Shown piece by piece: positions 45,355 through 55,651 of a stretch of DNA of 64,000 nucleotides. The stretch is from positions 930,001-994,000 of the forward strand of contig NZ_JAFBCE010000001.1 of NCBI RefSeq assembly GCF_016907555.1, given 5' to 3'. The notes under the pieces are model-generated. The model saw only the letters and a program-made list of their open reading frames with translations. It was not told the DNA's origin and did not search any database. Positions within the stretch are counted from its first letter, which is position 1; the number at the start of each line of letters is the position of its first letter. The DNA is from Microbacterium laevaniformans. GTDB lineage: Bacteria; Actinomycetota; Actinomycetes; Actinomycetales; Microbacteriaceae. Both the position numbers and the translations under genes were made by a program.

Positions 45355-45872
45355 GATTCGGCGCTCGTCACTGAGTCGACAATTTGAACGCCGCTAGAGC
45401 GTTTTGCGAATTTCACTGCGAGTGACTGCACGGTCGTTCTGTCCGTGGGTGTGACATCCGAGCCTGAACGGTCCAGCACTCTGGTAGCTGATGCATCTAG
45501 GCAGACCCGCAGGAGAGGAAAACCCAACTCGTTAGTGACATGCCTGATCGACGCGATCTTTGTCTCACCGGTTATGCGCCAACCACGCTCGTCTAGTGTG
45601 CTTGCAGTTGAAATCTCGTCGTCCAGTGCCTGTCCGCTCAGGAAGTCGTTGGGGTTGGGAAGGGATGTCGGGTCCACCCTGCGGGCGTTCGTGGCATCGA
45701 CGTAGGCGCGGTAGGTCGCCTCGGCGGCGGCGAAGGCCTCGGCATCCGAGGAGAACGCCGAGGAGCTGGAGTTCGGCGCGGGCGACGGCGTGCTCTGCGG
45801 TGTGCATCCGACGATGCTCCCGGCCAGCGCGAACGCCACCACTGCCGACAGCACGTGTCTTCGCCTCGTCAT
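45348..45872 (-). CDS. Lipoprotein of unknown function with a low-GC 3' part
   Basis: About 174 residues from ATG 45872 (GAGGG directly upstream); GTG 45890 in frame is an alternative. MTRRRHVLSAVVAFALAGSIVGC is a type II signal peptide with the lipobox IVGC. A Ser/Pro-rich linker precedes a small domain with YRAYVDATNARRVDP, two late cysteines and no recognised family. The last 300 bases are about 55% GC by count, against roughly 68-70% for the neighbourhood, while the 5' part is normal. It is coupled to the PKD gene. Confidence 0.8.
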   Translation of the reverse strand: MTRRRHVLSAVVAFALAGSIVGCTPQSTPSPAPNSSSSAFSSDAEAFAAAEATYRAYVDATNARRVDPTSLPNPNDFLSGQALDDEISTASTLDERGWRITGETKIASIRHVTNELGFPLLRVCLDASATRVLDRSGSDVTPTDRTTVQSLAVKFAKRSSGVQIVDSVTSAESC

Positions 45873-45956
45873 GTCCCTCACGGTAGCCACCGCGCCGTGC
45901 GCTCACCGCGGTTTTCCACAGCCGCACACTCGGCGCGCGCGAGCGTGGGCGTGTCG

Positions 45957-45962
45957 TAGAGT
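45957..45962 (+). promoter_or_regulatory. -10 box of the YchJ-like gene
   Basis: TAGAGT lies exactly 6 nt (CGGGGA) before the ATG. Confidence 0.45.
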
Positions 45963-45968
45963 CGGGGA

Positions 45969-46397
45969 ATGTCCTTCGGCGCCGCCTCCCCACCACGAGG
46001 TCGCCGTCCTCCTGCGGCATCGCCGTGCCCGTGCGGCGGCGGCGCGTTCGCCGCATGCTGCGGCCCTGTTCTCGACGGTCTCGCGGCCGCGACGGCGGAG
46101 AAGCTCATGCGCTCACGGTTCACGGCGTTCGCGCTGGGCGACGCCTCTCATCTTCTGGCGTCGTGGCACCCGGCCACCCGCCCCGATCGACTGGAGCTCG
46201 ACGACGACCTGTGCTGGGAGCGCCTCGATATCGATGAGACCCACGGAGGGGTGGACGACGTCCGCGCCACGGTCACCTTCCGGGCGTCGTGGTGGCAGCG
46301 CGGCACCGGCGCGTGCGGAGTGCTCACCGAGCGCAGTCGCTTCCGCCGTCTCGACGGTCGCTGGCTGTACGTCGACGGCGTCGTCGACCCCGCGTAG
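45969..46397 (+). CDS. YchJ/UPF0225-family SEC-C motif protein
   Basis: The product has 142 residues. The N-terminal SEC-C zinc motif CPCGGGAFAACCG and the segment TAEKLMRSRFTAFALGDASHLLASWHPATRP define the family, followed by an NTF2-like domain with FRASWWQRG and SRFRRLDGRWLYVDG. The function is unestablished. The TAG stop is reused as the first bases of the next -10 box. Confidence 0.9.
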   Translation: MSFGAASPPRGRRPPAASPCPCGGGAFAACCGPVLDGLAAATAEKLMRSRFTAFALGDASHLLASWHPATRPDRLELDDDLCWERLDIDETHGGVDDVRATVTFRASWWQRGTGACGVLTERSRFRRLDGRWLYVDGVVDPA

Positions 46398-46400
46398 CGT
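46395..46400 (+). promoter_or_regulatory. -10 box of the cation efflux gene overlapping the previous stop
   Basis: TAGCGT begins with the TAG stop of the YchJ-like gene and lies exactly 6 nt before ATG 46407, which favours that start over GTG 46401. Confidence 0.45.
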
Positions 46401-46406
46401 GTGAGC

Positions 46407-47417
46407 ATGGCGCCCTCCCGATCGTCCCGCCGCGCGGCGCTCCCTGCGCCGGACGGCGCAGCCGGCGATGCGGAGTCGCTGCTGACGGTTCTCGTCGCGC
46501 TCGGAGCGAACCTCCTCATCGCCGTCGCGAAGACCGTCGCGGCGGTGCTCACCGGTGCGGCGAGCATGCTCGCCGAGGCCGCGCACTCGTGGGCGGACAC
46601 CGGCAACGAGATCTTCCTCTTCGTCGCGACCCGCCGGTCGGCGCGTCCGCGCGATGCGCGGCATCCCACCGGGTACGGACGGGAAGCGTACGTGTGGTCG
46701 CTCTTCGCGGCGTTCGGTCTGTTCGCCGTCGGCGCCGGCGTCTCGATCATGCACGGGGTGCAGGAGCTGTTCGCGCCTGAGCCGGCCGGTCTGTTCGGCG
46801 TCTCCTACGCCGTCCTGGGTGTCGCGTTCGTCTTGGAGGGCGTTTCGTTCCTCCAGGCGCTGCGCCAGTCGCGTCGTCGCGCACGGGAGAGCGCGAAGGA
46901 CGTGCTCGAGTACGTCATGGACACGTCCGACCCCACGCTGCGTGCGGTCTTCTTCGAGGATGCCGCGGCGTTGATCGGTCTGGTGATCGCCTTCCTCGGC
47001 ATCCTGCTGCATCAGCTCACCGGATCTGCGGCCCCGGACGCGATCGGATCGATTCTGGTCGGCGTGCTCTTGGCCGTCGTCGCGATCGTGCTGATCCGCC
47101 AGAACCGCCGCTTCCTGGTGGGCGTCGCGGTCGAGCCGCGCGTGCGGGCCGCCGCGCTGCAGCGTCTGCTGGAACAGGCGGAGATCGCGCAGATCACCTA
47201 CCTGCACATCGAATACGTCGGCCCCGGACGGGTGTTCGTCGTCGCCGCGGTCGACCTCGTGGGCGACGTCCCCGAGCATGCGGTCGCCGCCCAGCTGAAT
47301 GCCGTCGAGGATCGTCTGGCCGAGAGCCCGCGCGTCGCCTGGGCGGTGCTCACGCTGTCTCGACCGGGGGCTCCGGCGTTGGATCCGGCGGACCCCGCCG
47401 ACCCGCTGCGCGGCTAG
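46407..47417 (+). CDS. Cation diffusion facilitator (CDF) family transporter
   Basis: About 336 residues from ATG 46407. Five or six membrane helices carry SLLTVLVALGANLLIAVAKT, GAASMLAEAAHSWADTGNEIFL (the metal site with His and Asp) and HPTGYGREAYVWSLFAAFG. A second site region is VFFEDAAALIGLVIAF, and the C-terminal cytoplasmic domain has ITYLHIEYVGPGRVFV. CDF proteins export Zn, Mn, Fe or Co by proton antiport; the metal cannot be assigned. It is a stand-alone gene. Confidence 0.92.
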   Translation: MAPSRSSRRAALPAPDGAAGDAESLLTVLVALGANLLIAVAKTVAAVLTGAASMLAEAAHSWADTGNEIFLFVATRRSARPRDARHPTGYGREAYVWSLFAAFGLFAVGAGVSIMHGVQELFAPEPAGLFGVSYAVLGVAFVLEGVSFLQALRQSRRRARESAKDVLEYVMDTSDPTLRAVFFEDAAALIGLVIAFLGILLHQLTGSAAPDAIGSILVGVLLAVVAIVLIRQNRRFLVGVAVEPRVRAAALQRLLEQAEIAQITYLHIEYVGPGRVFVVAAVDLVGDVPEHAVAAQLNAVEDRLAESPRVAWAVLTLSRPGAPALDPADPADPLRG

Positions 47418-47464
47418 GCGACGGACCCGTCGCCGCGCGGGATGCCCCCGACGGCGAGCCGGTG

Positions 47465-47519
47465 ATTCTGATACCCTGGAGTGTCATGCGTGTGGCGCTG
47501 TGCTGCGCGCTCATGACAC
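47465..47519 (+). promoter_or_regulatory. rpsA promoter and structured 5' leader
   Basis: TACCCT (47472-47477) is the likely -10 box. A perfect 8-bp inverted repeat, GTGTCATG (47481-47488) and CATGACAC (47512-47519), begins near the predicted transcript 5' end and encloses a smaller GCGC pair. The leader then runs about 115 nt further to the ATG, with AAGGACA as ribosome binding site. The 216-bp gap contains no gene. Confidence 0.55.
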
Positions 47520-47633
47520 GCAATCCCTGACCGACCGCTCCGGCGGGGCATTCGTTCGTCTTCGTCCGTGTGCCGTTGCGCGATCATCTCGCGCCGGAGC
47601 CCGACATCCAACCCAACAAGGACAACCCACTAC

Positions 47634-49085
47634 ATGACTACCGCAACGACCGCCCCGGCCACCAAGCAGGTCGCCATCAACGACATCGGATCTGCTGAGG
47701 ACTTCCTGGCCGCGGTCGAGAAGACCCTCAAGTTCTTCAACGACGGCGACCTCATCGAAGGCACCGTCGTGAAGATCGACCGCGACGAGGTCCTCCTCGA
47801 CGTCGGGTACAAGACCGAGGGTGTCATCCCCTCGCGCGAGCTTTCCATCAAGCACGACGTCGACCCCAACGAGGTCGTCAAGGTCGGCGACGAGGTCGAA
47901 GCCCTCGTTCTCCAGAAGGAGGACAAGGAAGGCCGCCTCATCCTCTCCAAGAAGCGCGCGCAGTACGAGCGCGCCTGGGGTGACGTCGAGAAGATCAAGG
48001 AGAACGACGGTGTCGTCACCGGTTCCGTGATCGAGGTCGTCAAGGGTGGTCTCATCGTCGACATCGGCCTGCGCGGCTTCCTGCCCGCGTCGCTCATCGA
48101 GCTGCGTCGCGTCCGCGACCTGACGCCCTACCTCGGCCAGGAGATCGAGGCGAAGATCCTCGAGCTCGACAAGAACCGCAACAACGTCGTGCTCTCGCGC
48201 CGCGCCCTGCTCGAGCAGACGCAGTCCGAGTCGCGCACCACGTTCCTCAACAACCTGCACAAGGGTCAGGTCCGCAAGGGTGTCGTCTCGTCGATCGTCA
48301 ACTTCGGTGCGTTCGTCGACCTCGGCGGCGTCGACGGTCTCGTCCACGTGTCGGAGCTGTCCTGGAAGCACATCGAGCACGCCTCCGAGGTCGTCGAGGT
48401 GGGCCAGGAGGTCACCGTCGAGATCCTCGAGGTCGACCTCGACCGCGAGCGCGTCTCCCTGTCGCTGAAGGCGACGCAGGAGGACCCGTGGCAGGTCTTC
48501 GCCCGCACGCACGCGATCGGTCAGGTCGCACCGGGCAAGGTCACCAAGCTCGTCCCCTTCGGTGCGTTCGTTCGCGTCGCGGACGGCATCGAGGGCCTCG
48601 TGCACATCTCGGAGCTCTCCGGCAAGCACGTCGAGCTCGCCGAGCAGGTCGTGTCGGTCGGCGAAGAGGTCTTCGTCAAGATCATCGACATCGACCTCGA
48701 GCGTCGTCGCATCTCGCTCTCGCTCAAGCAGGCGAACGAGTCGGTCGACCCCAACGGCACCGAGTTCGACCCGGCGCTGTACGGCATGGCGACCGAGTAC
48801 GACGAGAACGGCGAGTACAAGTACCCCGAGGGCTTCGACCCCGAGTCGGGTGCCTGGCTCGAGGGCTTCGACGCCCAGCGCGAGAAGTGGGAGCAGGAGT
48901 ACGCCGCTGCCCAGGCTCGCTGGGAGGCGCACAAGCTCGCCGTCGCCAAGACGCTCGAGGCCGAGGCTGCCGCTCCGATCGAGACCGGCGGATCGTCGTT
49001 CTCGTCCGACTCCTCGAACGGCGGCGGAACGCTGGCCGACGACGAGGCTCTCGCGGCTCTGCGCGAGAAGCTGTCGGGCCGCTGA
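47634..49085 (+). CDS. rpsA: 30S ribosomal protein S1 RpsA
   Basis: The product has 483 residues, typical for actinobacteria. Four S1 RNA-binding repeats are visible at about 37-105, 122-190, 207-276 and 294-363, marked by GDLIEGTVVKIDRDEVLLDVG, GVVTGSVIEVVKGGLIVDIG, VRKGVVSSIVNFGAFVDLGG and VAPGKVTKLVPFGAFVRVAD. A charged, Ala/Glu-rich C-terminal tail follows. S1 holds mRNA at the ribosome, of reduced need for leaderless mRNAs. Codon use is strongly biased to C-ending codons, fitting high expression. ATG 47634 is supported by AAGGACA; the frame opens at 47568. Confidence 0.97.
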   Translation: MTTATTAPATKQVAINDIGSAEDFLAAVEKTLKFFNDGDLIEGTVVKIDRDEVLLDVGYKTEGVIPSRELSIKHDVDPNEVVKVGDEVEALVLQKEDKEGRLILSKKRAQYERAWGDVEKIKENDGVVTGSVIEVVKGGLIVDIGLRGFLPASLIELRRVRDLTPYLGQEIEAKILELDKNRNNVVLSRRALLEQTQSESRTTFLNNLHKGQVRKGVVSSIVNFGAFVDLGGVDGLVHVSELSWKHIEHASEVVEVGQEVTVEILEVDLDRERVSLSLKATQEDPWQVFARTHAIGQVAPGKVTKLVPFGAFVRVADGIEGLVHISELSGKHVELAEQVVSVGEEVFVKIIDIDLERRRISLSLKQANESVDPNGTEFDPALYGMATEYDENGEYKYPEGFDPESGAWLEGFDAQREKWEQEYAAAQARWEAHKLAVAKTLEAEAAAPIETGGSSFSSDSSNGGGTLADDEALAALREKLSGR

Positions 49086-49100
49086 GCCGCACCGCATTCG

Positions 49101-49143
49101 CACAGGGCCGTCGCCCCGGATCCGTCCGGGCGGCGGCCCTGTG
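49101..49143 (+). terminator. rpsA terminator
   Basis: A 16-bp stem, CACAGGGCCGTCGCCC (49101-49116) with GGGCGGCGGCCCTGTG (49128-49143), contains one G-U position and encloses an 11-nt loop. It starts 15 bp after the rpsA stop. A poly-U tract is missing, as is common for high-GC actinobacterial terminators. Confidence 0.8.
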
Positions 49144-49177
49144 CCGTCGCATCCTGCCGTCGCGCGCTCCCCGGCTG

Positions 49178-49183
49178 TAACGT
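49178..49183 (+). promoter_or_regulatory. -10 box of the sensor kinase gene
   Basis: TAACGT lies exactly 6 nt (CATCCC) before the ATG. Confidence 0.4.
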
Positions 49184-49189
49184 CATCCC

Positions 49190-50884
49190 ATGGCGAGCAC
49201 CCCGAGCCCCACCGGCCCCGCAGACGGCCGCATCCGCGGCCAACTGCGCGACCGCGCCGCGGCGAGCAATCAGCTCGTGCTGTGCGCCGTCGTCGGCGTG
49301 CTGTTCTTCATCGGCATCGCCACGGCGTCCCTCACCGATGGCGGTCTCTTCGGGATCGCGGTGCTGCTCGTCGTCCTCGGAGGAGTGGCCGGCCTTGCCG
49401 TACCCTGGTCGCGCTTGCCGCCGTACGCCGTGATCGTCCTTCCGGTCGTCGATATCGTCGCCATCGCGCTCATGCGCATCGCCGAACCGAACGCTGCTTT
49501 CGGGTTGCTGTGGGTGTTTCCGGCGATGTGGCTGTCGGTGATCGGCCGCGCCGGCTTCGCGATCTCGGTGGTCGGCATCCCCGTCGTGTATTGGTGCATC
49601 CTGTGGACCGGGGCATCGCCGGCGGGCACGTACGCGGTGGTCCTGCTTCCGGTCGTCATCGTCGCGGTCAGTGTCGCCTGCTACTCGTCTTCGCGCCGCT
49701 TCCGTGCGCAGCGAACGCTGTTGGACCGTCAAGCGGTGCGCGTGTCGGCGGCGCACCGCGAGGCGCTGCGTCAGGAGCAGCTGGTCAGCGAAGTCCTCGA
49801 CACGGTCGACTTCGGAGTCATCCGCCTTTCCGCGGCGGGCGAGGTCGTGCTCGAGAACGATGCGCTCCTCCGCTTCGGCCGCATACCCGGATTCCTTCCT
49901 GGCGGCGCCGGCGACTCCGCCGTCACCGACGAGAAGCTGGTGCCTCTCGACCCTCAGCAGCACCCTCTCGTGCGTCTGCAGCGTCAGGAGTCGTTCGACG
50001 ATGCCGTCCTGTGGTTTGCACTGCCCGACGGTCGCCGACGCGCGTTCGCCTTCGCCGGGCGCCCCCTCACGGATCACAACGGCGCCCCGGCTGGAGCGGT
50101 GCTGATCGCGCGCGACGTGACCGCGGAGCGGGACGCCCAGCGGGTGCGTGACGACTTGGTTGCATCGGTCTCGCACGAGCTTCGCACCCCGCTGACGTCC
50201 ATCCTCGGGTATCTCGAGCTGGTCCTCGACGGCGGCGGACTCTCGGATGCCGCGCGCAGGCACGTCGAGACCGCGCACCGCAACAGCGAGCGGCTGCTCG
50301 GCATCGTCACCGACATCCTGTCGGCGTCGTCGCGGTCGGGGTCGTCGATCGATACGCGCCTGCACCCTCGCGTCGTCGACATGACCGAGATCGTGCGCGC
50401 TGCAGCGGCGGGGCTCGAGCCGGTCGCAGAGGGGCGCTTCGTCGACCTTCGCGTGGAGGAGTCGGGCGCGGCCGAGGCGTACGCCGATCCGGCCCGCATC
50501 CGACAGGTGATCGACAATCTGATGGCGAATGCGGTGAAGTTCAATCGCGACGGTGGCCGGGTGACGGCATCCACCTCGACGGACGGCGTTCATACGACGG
50601 TTCGGGTCGCCGACACCGGTATCGGCATGGCCCCCGATGCGGCCGCGAGAGTGTTCGAGCGGTTCTTCCGCGCCGTGCCGTCCGTGCCGGGCAACGGTTT
50701 GGGTCTGACGATCACACGTGATCTGGTCGCCGCTCACGGCGGATCCATCGCCGTCGAATCGACCGCGGGGGAGGGCAGCGTCTTCACCGTGGTCCTGCCG
50801 GCGACCCGCGAGGTCTTCGACCGGGAGACGTCCACCGGACTCCCGCCCGGATCGGCCGAGCTCACCGACAAGGACGGGGCATGA
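49190..50884 (+). CDS. Membrane sensor histidine kinase
   Basis: The product has 564 residues. Six hydrophobic helices fill about 25-175, with no large extracellular loop, so the signal may be sensed in the membrane. A PAS-like region follows (about 195-310). The kinase core has the H-box SVSHELRTPLTSILGYLEL with His329, an N-box (VIDNLMANAVKFN), VADTGIGMAPD and a G2 box NGLGLTITRDLVAAHGG. No response regulator is next to it. Instead its stop overlaps the next gene in ATGA, so the two membrane proteins are made together. Confidence 0.92.
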   Translation: MASTPSPTGPADGRIRGQLRDRAAASNQLVLCAVVGVLFFIGIATASLTDGGLFGIAVLLVVLGGVAGLAVPWSRLPPYAVIVLPVVDIVAIALMRIAEPNAAFGLLWVFPAMWLSVIGRAGFAISVVGIPVVYWCILWTGASPAGTYAVVLLPVVIVAVSVACYSSSRRFRAQRTLLDRQAVRVSAAHREALRQEQLVSEVLDTVDFGVIRLSAAGEVVLENDALLRFGRIPGFLPGGAGDSAVTDEKLVPLDPQQHPLVRLQRQESFDDAVLWFALPDGRRRAFAFAGRPLTDHNGAPAGAVLIARDVTAERDAQRVRDDLVASVSHELRTPLTSILGYLELVLDGGGLSDAARRHVETAHRNSERLLGIVTDILSASSRSGSSIDTRLHPRVVDMTEIVRAAAAGLEPVAEGRFVDLRVEESGAAEAYADPARIRQVIDNLMANAVKFNRDGGRVTASTSTDGVHTTVRVADTGIGMAPDAAARVFERFFRAVPSVPGNGLGLTITRDLVAAHGGSIAVESTAGEGSVFTVVLPATREVFDRETSTGLPPGSAELTDKDGA

Positions 50885-52080
50885 ATCTCGATCTGTTCAG
50901 CGTCACGGTCATGACGGCCGTCGTTGCGTCGGTCGCCAGTCTGACCTTCATCCTCGACACCCTGCTGCGCCGCGATACCGGCCCGGGACGGCTGTGGGCG
51001 GTGGCGTTCTTCTGCGGGCTGGCGACAACGCTCGCCTACATGGCGTGGTCTGCGGGTGTAGGCGGTGCGGTCTCGGTCGCGGTCGGCAACGCCCTGTTCG
51101 TCTCGGTGCCGGGATTCATGCTTCTGGGATGCCGACGGTTCAACGACCGCTCCGTTCTCGTCTCGTCGGTGACGGTCGGGACGCTTGCGGTCATCACCTT
51201 CGTCGCCGCGCTCATCGAGTACCCGACGCGGGGCAGCTGGGGTGGCTGGTGGGCGATGGCGGCATCGCTCGTGGTGTTCTTCGGAGCCGGTGCCGCCGAA
51301 TCGCTGCGCAGCCCGATGCGCGGACTGCGCAGCGCCTGGGCCTTGTCGACCGTGCTCGCGGCCGCGGGGGTGTTCTACGCCGTGCGCCTTGTCGTCTTCG
51401 TGACGCTCGGGCCGCAGAGCGAGCTGTTCTCGCGGTGGCTCGGCTCCATCAGCGCGAACATCGTCACGGTGATCCTGACGATGGTGGCGGCGATCGTCAT
51501 GTCGGTGCTGCGCTCGCAGCGCACGACGCGGCAGCGCTACGAGTGGCTGACCTCCAACGGTGTCGCCGCCGACGGTGTCATGCTGCCGCGAACCTTCGCC
51601 GGAGCCCTCGCCGACATCGTGGAGCGAGCCTCGTGGCGGCAGGAGGGCATCGCCGTCATCGTGCTTCGTGCAGACGGGCTCGACGAGATCGGCGACGCCT
51701 TCGGCGGTGACGTGGTCGATACGATCTCGGCCGCCTGCCGTCATGCGGCTCGATCCTTCGCGCCGGCCGCGGCTCTGGTCGGCGAGGACGGGGACGGGCA
51801 GCTCGTCATCTGCACTCTCGCCGAATCGACCGCCGATGCCCGCCGCGTCGGCAGCGCGCTGTTCCGGGGCGCCATCGACGAGCTCACCGCGGTCGCTCAC
51901 GGCCGTCTCGCGTCGGTGGGCGTCGGAGTGGGACTCACCTCGTCGCTCGGGTACGACCCGGGAATCCTCATGAGCGCTGCGCGCTCGGCCGCACTGCGCG
52001 CGGCGCGCATCGCAGAGGCCTCCGTCTTCGTGGCGCCGCCGTCGACGGCTCCGGCCGACGCCGACGTGGCATCCTCGTAG
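50881..52080 (+). CDS. Membrane protein with a degenerate GGDEF-like domain
   Basis: The product has 399 residues. Six or seven membrane helices fill about 1-205 (e.g. VTVMTAVVASVASLTFIL, GTLAVITFVAALIEY). The C-terminal domain (about 235-385) has the arrangement of a diguanylate cyclase: IAVIVLRADGLDEIGDAFGGDVVD, a central G301-EDGDGQ307 where GGDEF is expected, and VGVGVGLTSSLG ... AARSAALRAARIA. The signature is lost, so cyclase activity is unlikely; GTP or c-di-GMP binding is possible. It overlaps the sensor kinase by 4 bp. Confidence 0.8.
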   Translation: MNLDLFSVTVMTAVVASVASLTFILDTLLRRDTGPGRLWAVAFFCGLATTLAYMAWSAGVGGAVSVAVGNALFVSVPGFMLLGCRRFNDRSVLVSSVTVGTLAVITFVAALIEYPTRGSWGGWWAMAASLVVFFGAGAAESLRSPMRGLRSAWALSTVLAAAGVFYAVRLVVFVTLGPQSELFSRWLGSISANIVTVILTMVAAIVMSVLRSQRTTRQRYEWLTSNGVAADGVMLPRTFAGALADIVERASWRQEGIAVIVLRADGLDEIGDAFGGDVVDTISAACRHAARSFAPAAALVGEDGDGQLVICTLAESTADARRVGSALFRGAIDELTAVAHGRLASVGVGVGLTSSLGYDPGILMSAARSAALRAARIAEASVFVAPPSTAPADADVASS

Positions 52081-52082
52081 GC

Positions 52083-52685
52083 ATGCCCCTTCTCGCGCTC
52101 ACCGGCGGCATCGCCTCCGGCAAATCGACCATCGCGCGCCTCCTCGCCCAACACGGTGCAGTCATCGTCGACGCCGACGCCATCGTCCGCGAGCTGCAGG
52201 CTCCCGGGTCTCCGGTGCTCGACCAGATCGCCGCCGCGTTCGGTCCGGGAGTGATCGCCGGTGACGGCAACCTCGACCGCGCAGCGCTGGGAGCGGTCGT
52301 CTTCTCCGACGACGACGCCCGTCGCCGCCTCAACGCCCTCATCCATCCGGCCGTGGCGGCAGAGTCGGGCCGGCGCTTCGCCGCGGCGTTCGCCGCCGAT
52401 CCCGATGCGGTCGTCGTCTACGACGTGCCGCTGCTGGTCGAGGCGCGGGCCGACGACCCGTGGGATCTGATCGTCGTGGCGCACGCCCCGGCATCCCTGC
52501 GCGAGGAGCGCCTCGTCGCGCTGCGCGGGCTCACCCTCGCCGATGCCCGCGCGCGGCTGGCGTCGCAGGTCGACGATGACACGCGGTTGGCCGTCGCCGA
52601 CGTCATCATCGACACAGCCGGGTCGCTGGCCGAGACCAGTGCGCAGGTCGAGGCGCTGTGGAGGCGCTTGCACCCCTCGCGCTGA
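52083..52685 (+). CDS. coaE: Dephospho-CoA kinase CoaE
   Basis: The product has 200 residues. CoaE phosphorylates dephospho-CoA in the last step of coenzyme A synthesis. The P-loop is LTGGIASGKSTIARLL, and VDADAIVRELQAPGSPVLDQI, LNALIHPAVAAE and VVYDVPLLVEAR are family segments. The ATG is 2 bp after the degenerate-GGDEF stop. CoaE before uvrB is a common order in actinobacteria; here a DUF4126 gene on the minus strand lies between. Confidence 0.95.
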   Translation: MPLLALTGGIASGKSTIARLLAQHGAVIVDADAIVRELQAPGSPVLDQIAAAFGPGVIAGDGNLDRAALGAVVFSDDDARRRLNALIHPAVAAESGRRFAAAFAADPDAVVVYDVPLLVEARADDPWDLIVVAHAPASLREERLVALRGLTLADARARLASQVDDDTRLAVADVIIDTAGSLAETSAQVEALWRRLHPSR

Positions 52686-52694
52686 GGTGCGCGC

Positions 52695-53303
52695 TCACGG
52701 TCGCGGTACGGAGGCGACGGACGTCCCTGAGCGGTGGCGGCGTCGACGACGCAGCAGAAGCACGGCCGACACGATGAGGGCGACCACGAGCGCTCCGGCC
52801 AGAACGGGCGCGAAGATCGCGGCCACGATGAGTGCTCCCGCCGATACATCCTCCGCCGCCGACAGGACGGGGGCGGCGACGCCCGCGGTGGCGACATTGG
52901 CGAGAGGGCGCACCGACGCTTTGAGGGCATGCAGCGCGAGGGCGATCACGACGCCGACGACGATCGGCACCCATGCGGCGCCCGCGAAGAGGCTCGGGTC
53001 GTCGACGCGCACCGTCTGCGCGCTCGCACCGGCGCCGAAGGCGATGCCCCCGGATGCCGGGCGCACCACGGTCTGCAGGACGTCGTTCACGGAATCGACA
53101 GCGGGGATCTTGTCGGCCACGATCTCCACGACCAGCAGCACACCGGTGATCCAGAGGGCGACGTCGCTGGAAAGCCACGACCAGGAGGCGGGCAGATCGA
53201 TCACCGGCACGAAACGGTCCAACAGCCCCAGTGCGAACAGCGGCATCCACGCGTTCAGCCCCGCGGCCGCGGCGAGGCCGGACCCGACGAGGAACTCCAG
53301 CAT
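52695..53303 (-). CDS. DUF4126-family membrane protein
   Basis: The product has 202 residues. It has about five membrane helices, beginning [27 protein letters not shown], the typical start of DUF4126 proteins. [23 protein letters not shown] is a conserved loop. The C-terminus is basic ([11 protein letters not shown]). Function unknown. TACTGT on the minus strand stands 6 nt before the ATG, and the gene is divergent from uvrB. Confidence 0.85.
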   Translation of the reverse strand: MLEFLVGSGLAAAAGLNAWMPLFALGLLDRFVPVIDLPASWSWLSSDVALWITGVLLVVEIVADKIPAVDSVNDVLQTVVRPASGGIAFGAGASAQTVRVDDPSLFAGAAWVPIVVGVVIALALHALKASVRPLANVATAGVAAPVLSAAEDVSAGALIVAAIFAPVLAGALVVALIVSAVLLLRRRRRHRSGTSVASVPRP

Positions 53304-53309
53304 GGCTCC

Positions 53310-53315
53310 ACAGTA
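53310..53315 (-). promoter_or_regulatory. -10 box of the DUF4126 gene
   Basis: On the minus strand TACTGT is followed by GGAGCC and the ATG at 53303. Confidence 0.45.
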
Positions 53316-53388
53316 CGGGGCCGAGCGGGCCGAGCGCCTCGGGAGGGCCTGGGCGAACGAGGACGCCGAGGGCGAACGACGCGGCCGA

Positions 53389-53410
53389 TGTCGGAGGCCG
53401 AGCCTACGCT
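53389..53410 (+). promoter_or_regulatory. PafBC/RecA-NDp-like DNA-damage promoter of uvrB
   Basis: TGTCGGAG (53389-53396), 8-nt spacer, TACGCT (53405-53410), then GGAGGC and the uvrB ATG. Spacing matches the mycobacterial consensus TGTCRGTG-N8-TANNNT. Just upstream GGGCGAACGA occurs twice, at 53351-53360 and 53370-53379. Confidence 0.7.
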
Positions 53411-53416
53411 GGAGGC

Positions 53417-55486
<2,070 letters not shown>

Positions 55487-55651
55487 GCAGGTCCAGCGCG
55501 CCGCACCACCTGAACGACGTGCAGGCGGTGTCGCCGGCAGGGTGGACTCGGGCTTCGCACGGCGATGCTGACAGCCGGGTTCGCACTGTTTTGCTATCGT
55601 CGCCGAGTGAGCATCGAGCAGTCCTCCCCGTCGGTTCCTTCGGAGGCCGGA

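Noticed and set aside
53341..53416. LexA SOS box before uvrB
   Set aside because: GAAC half-sites occur, but no GAAC-N4-GTTC palindrome is present; the PafBC-like element explains the region better.
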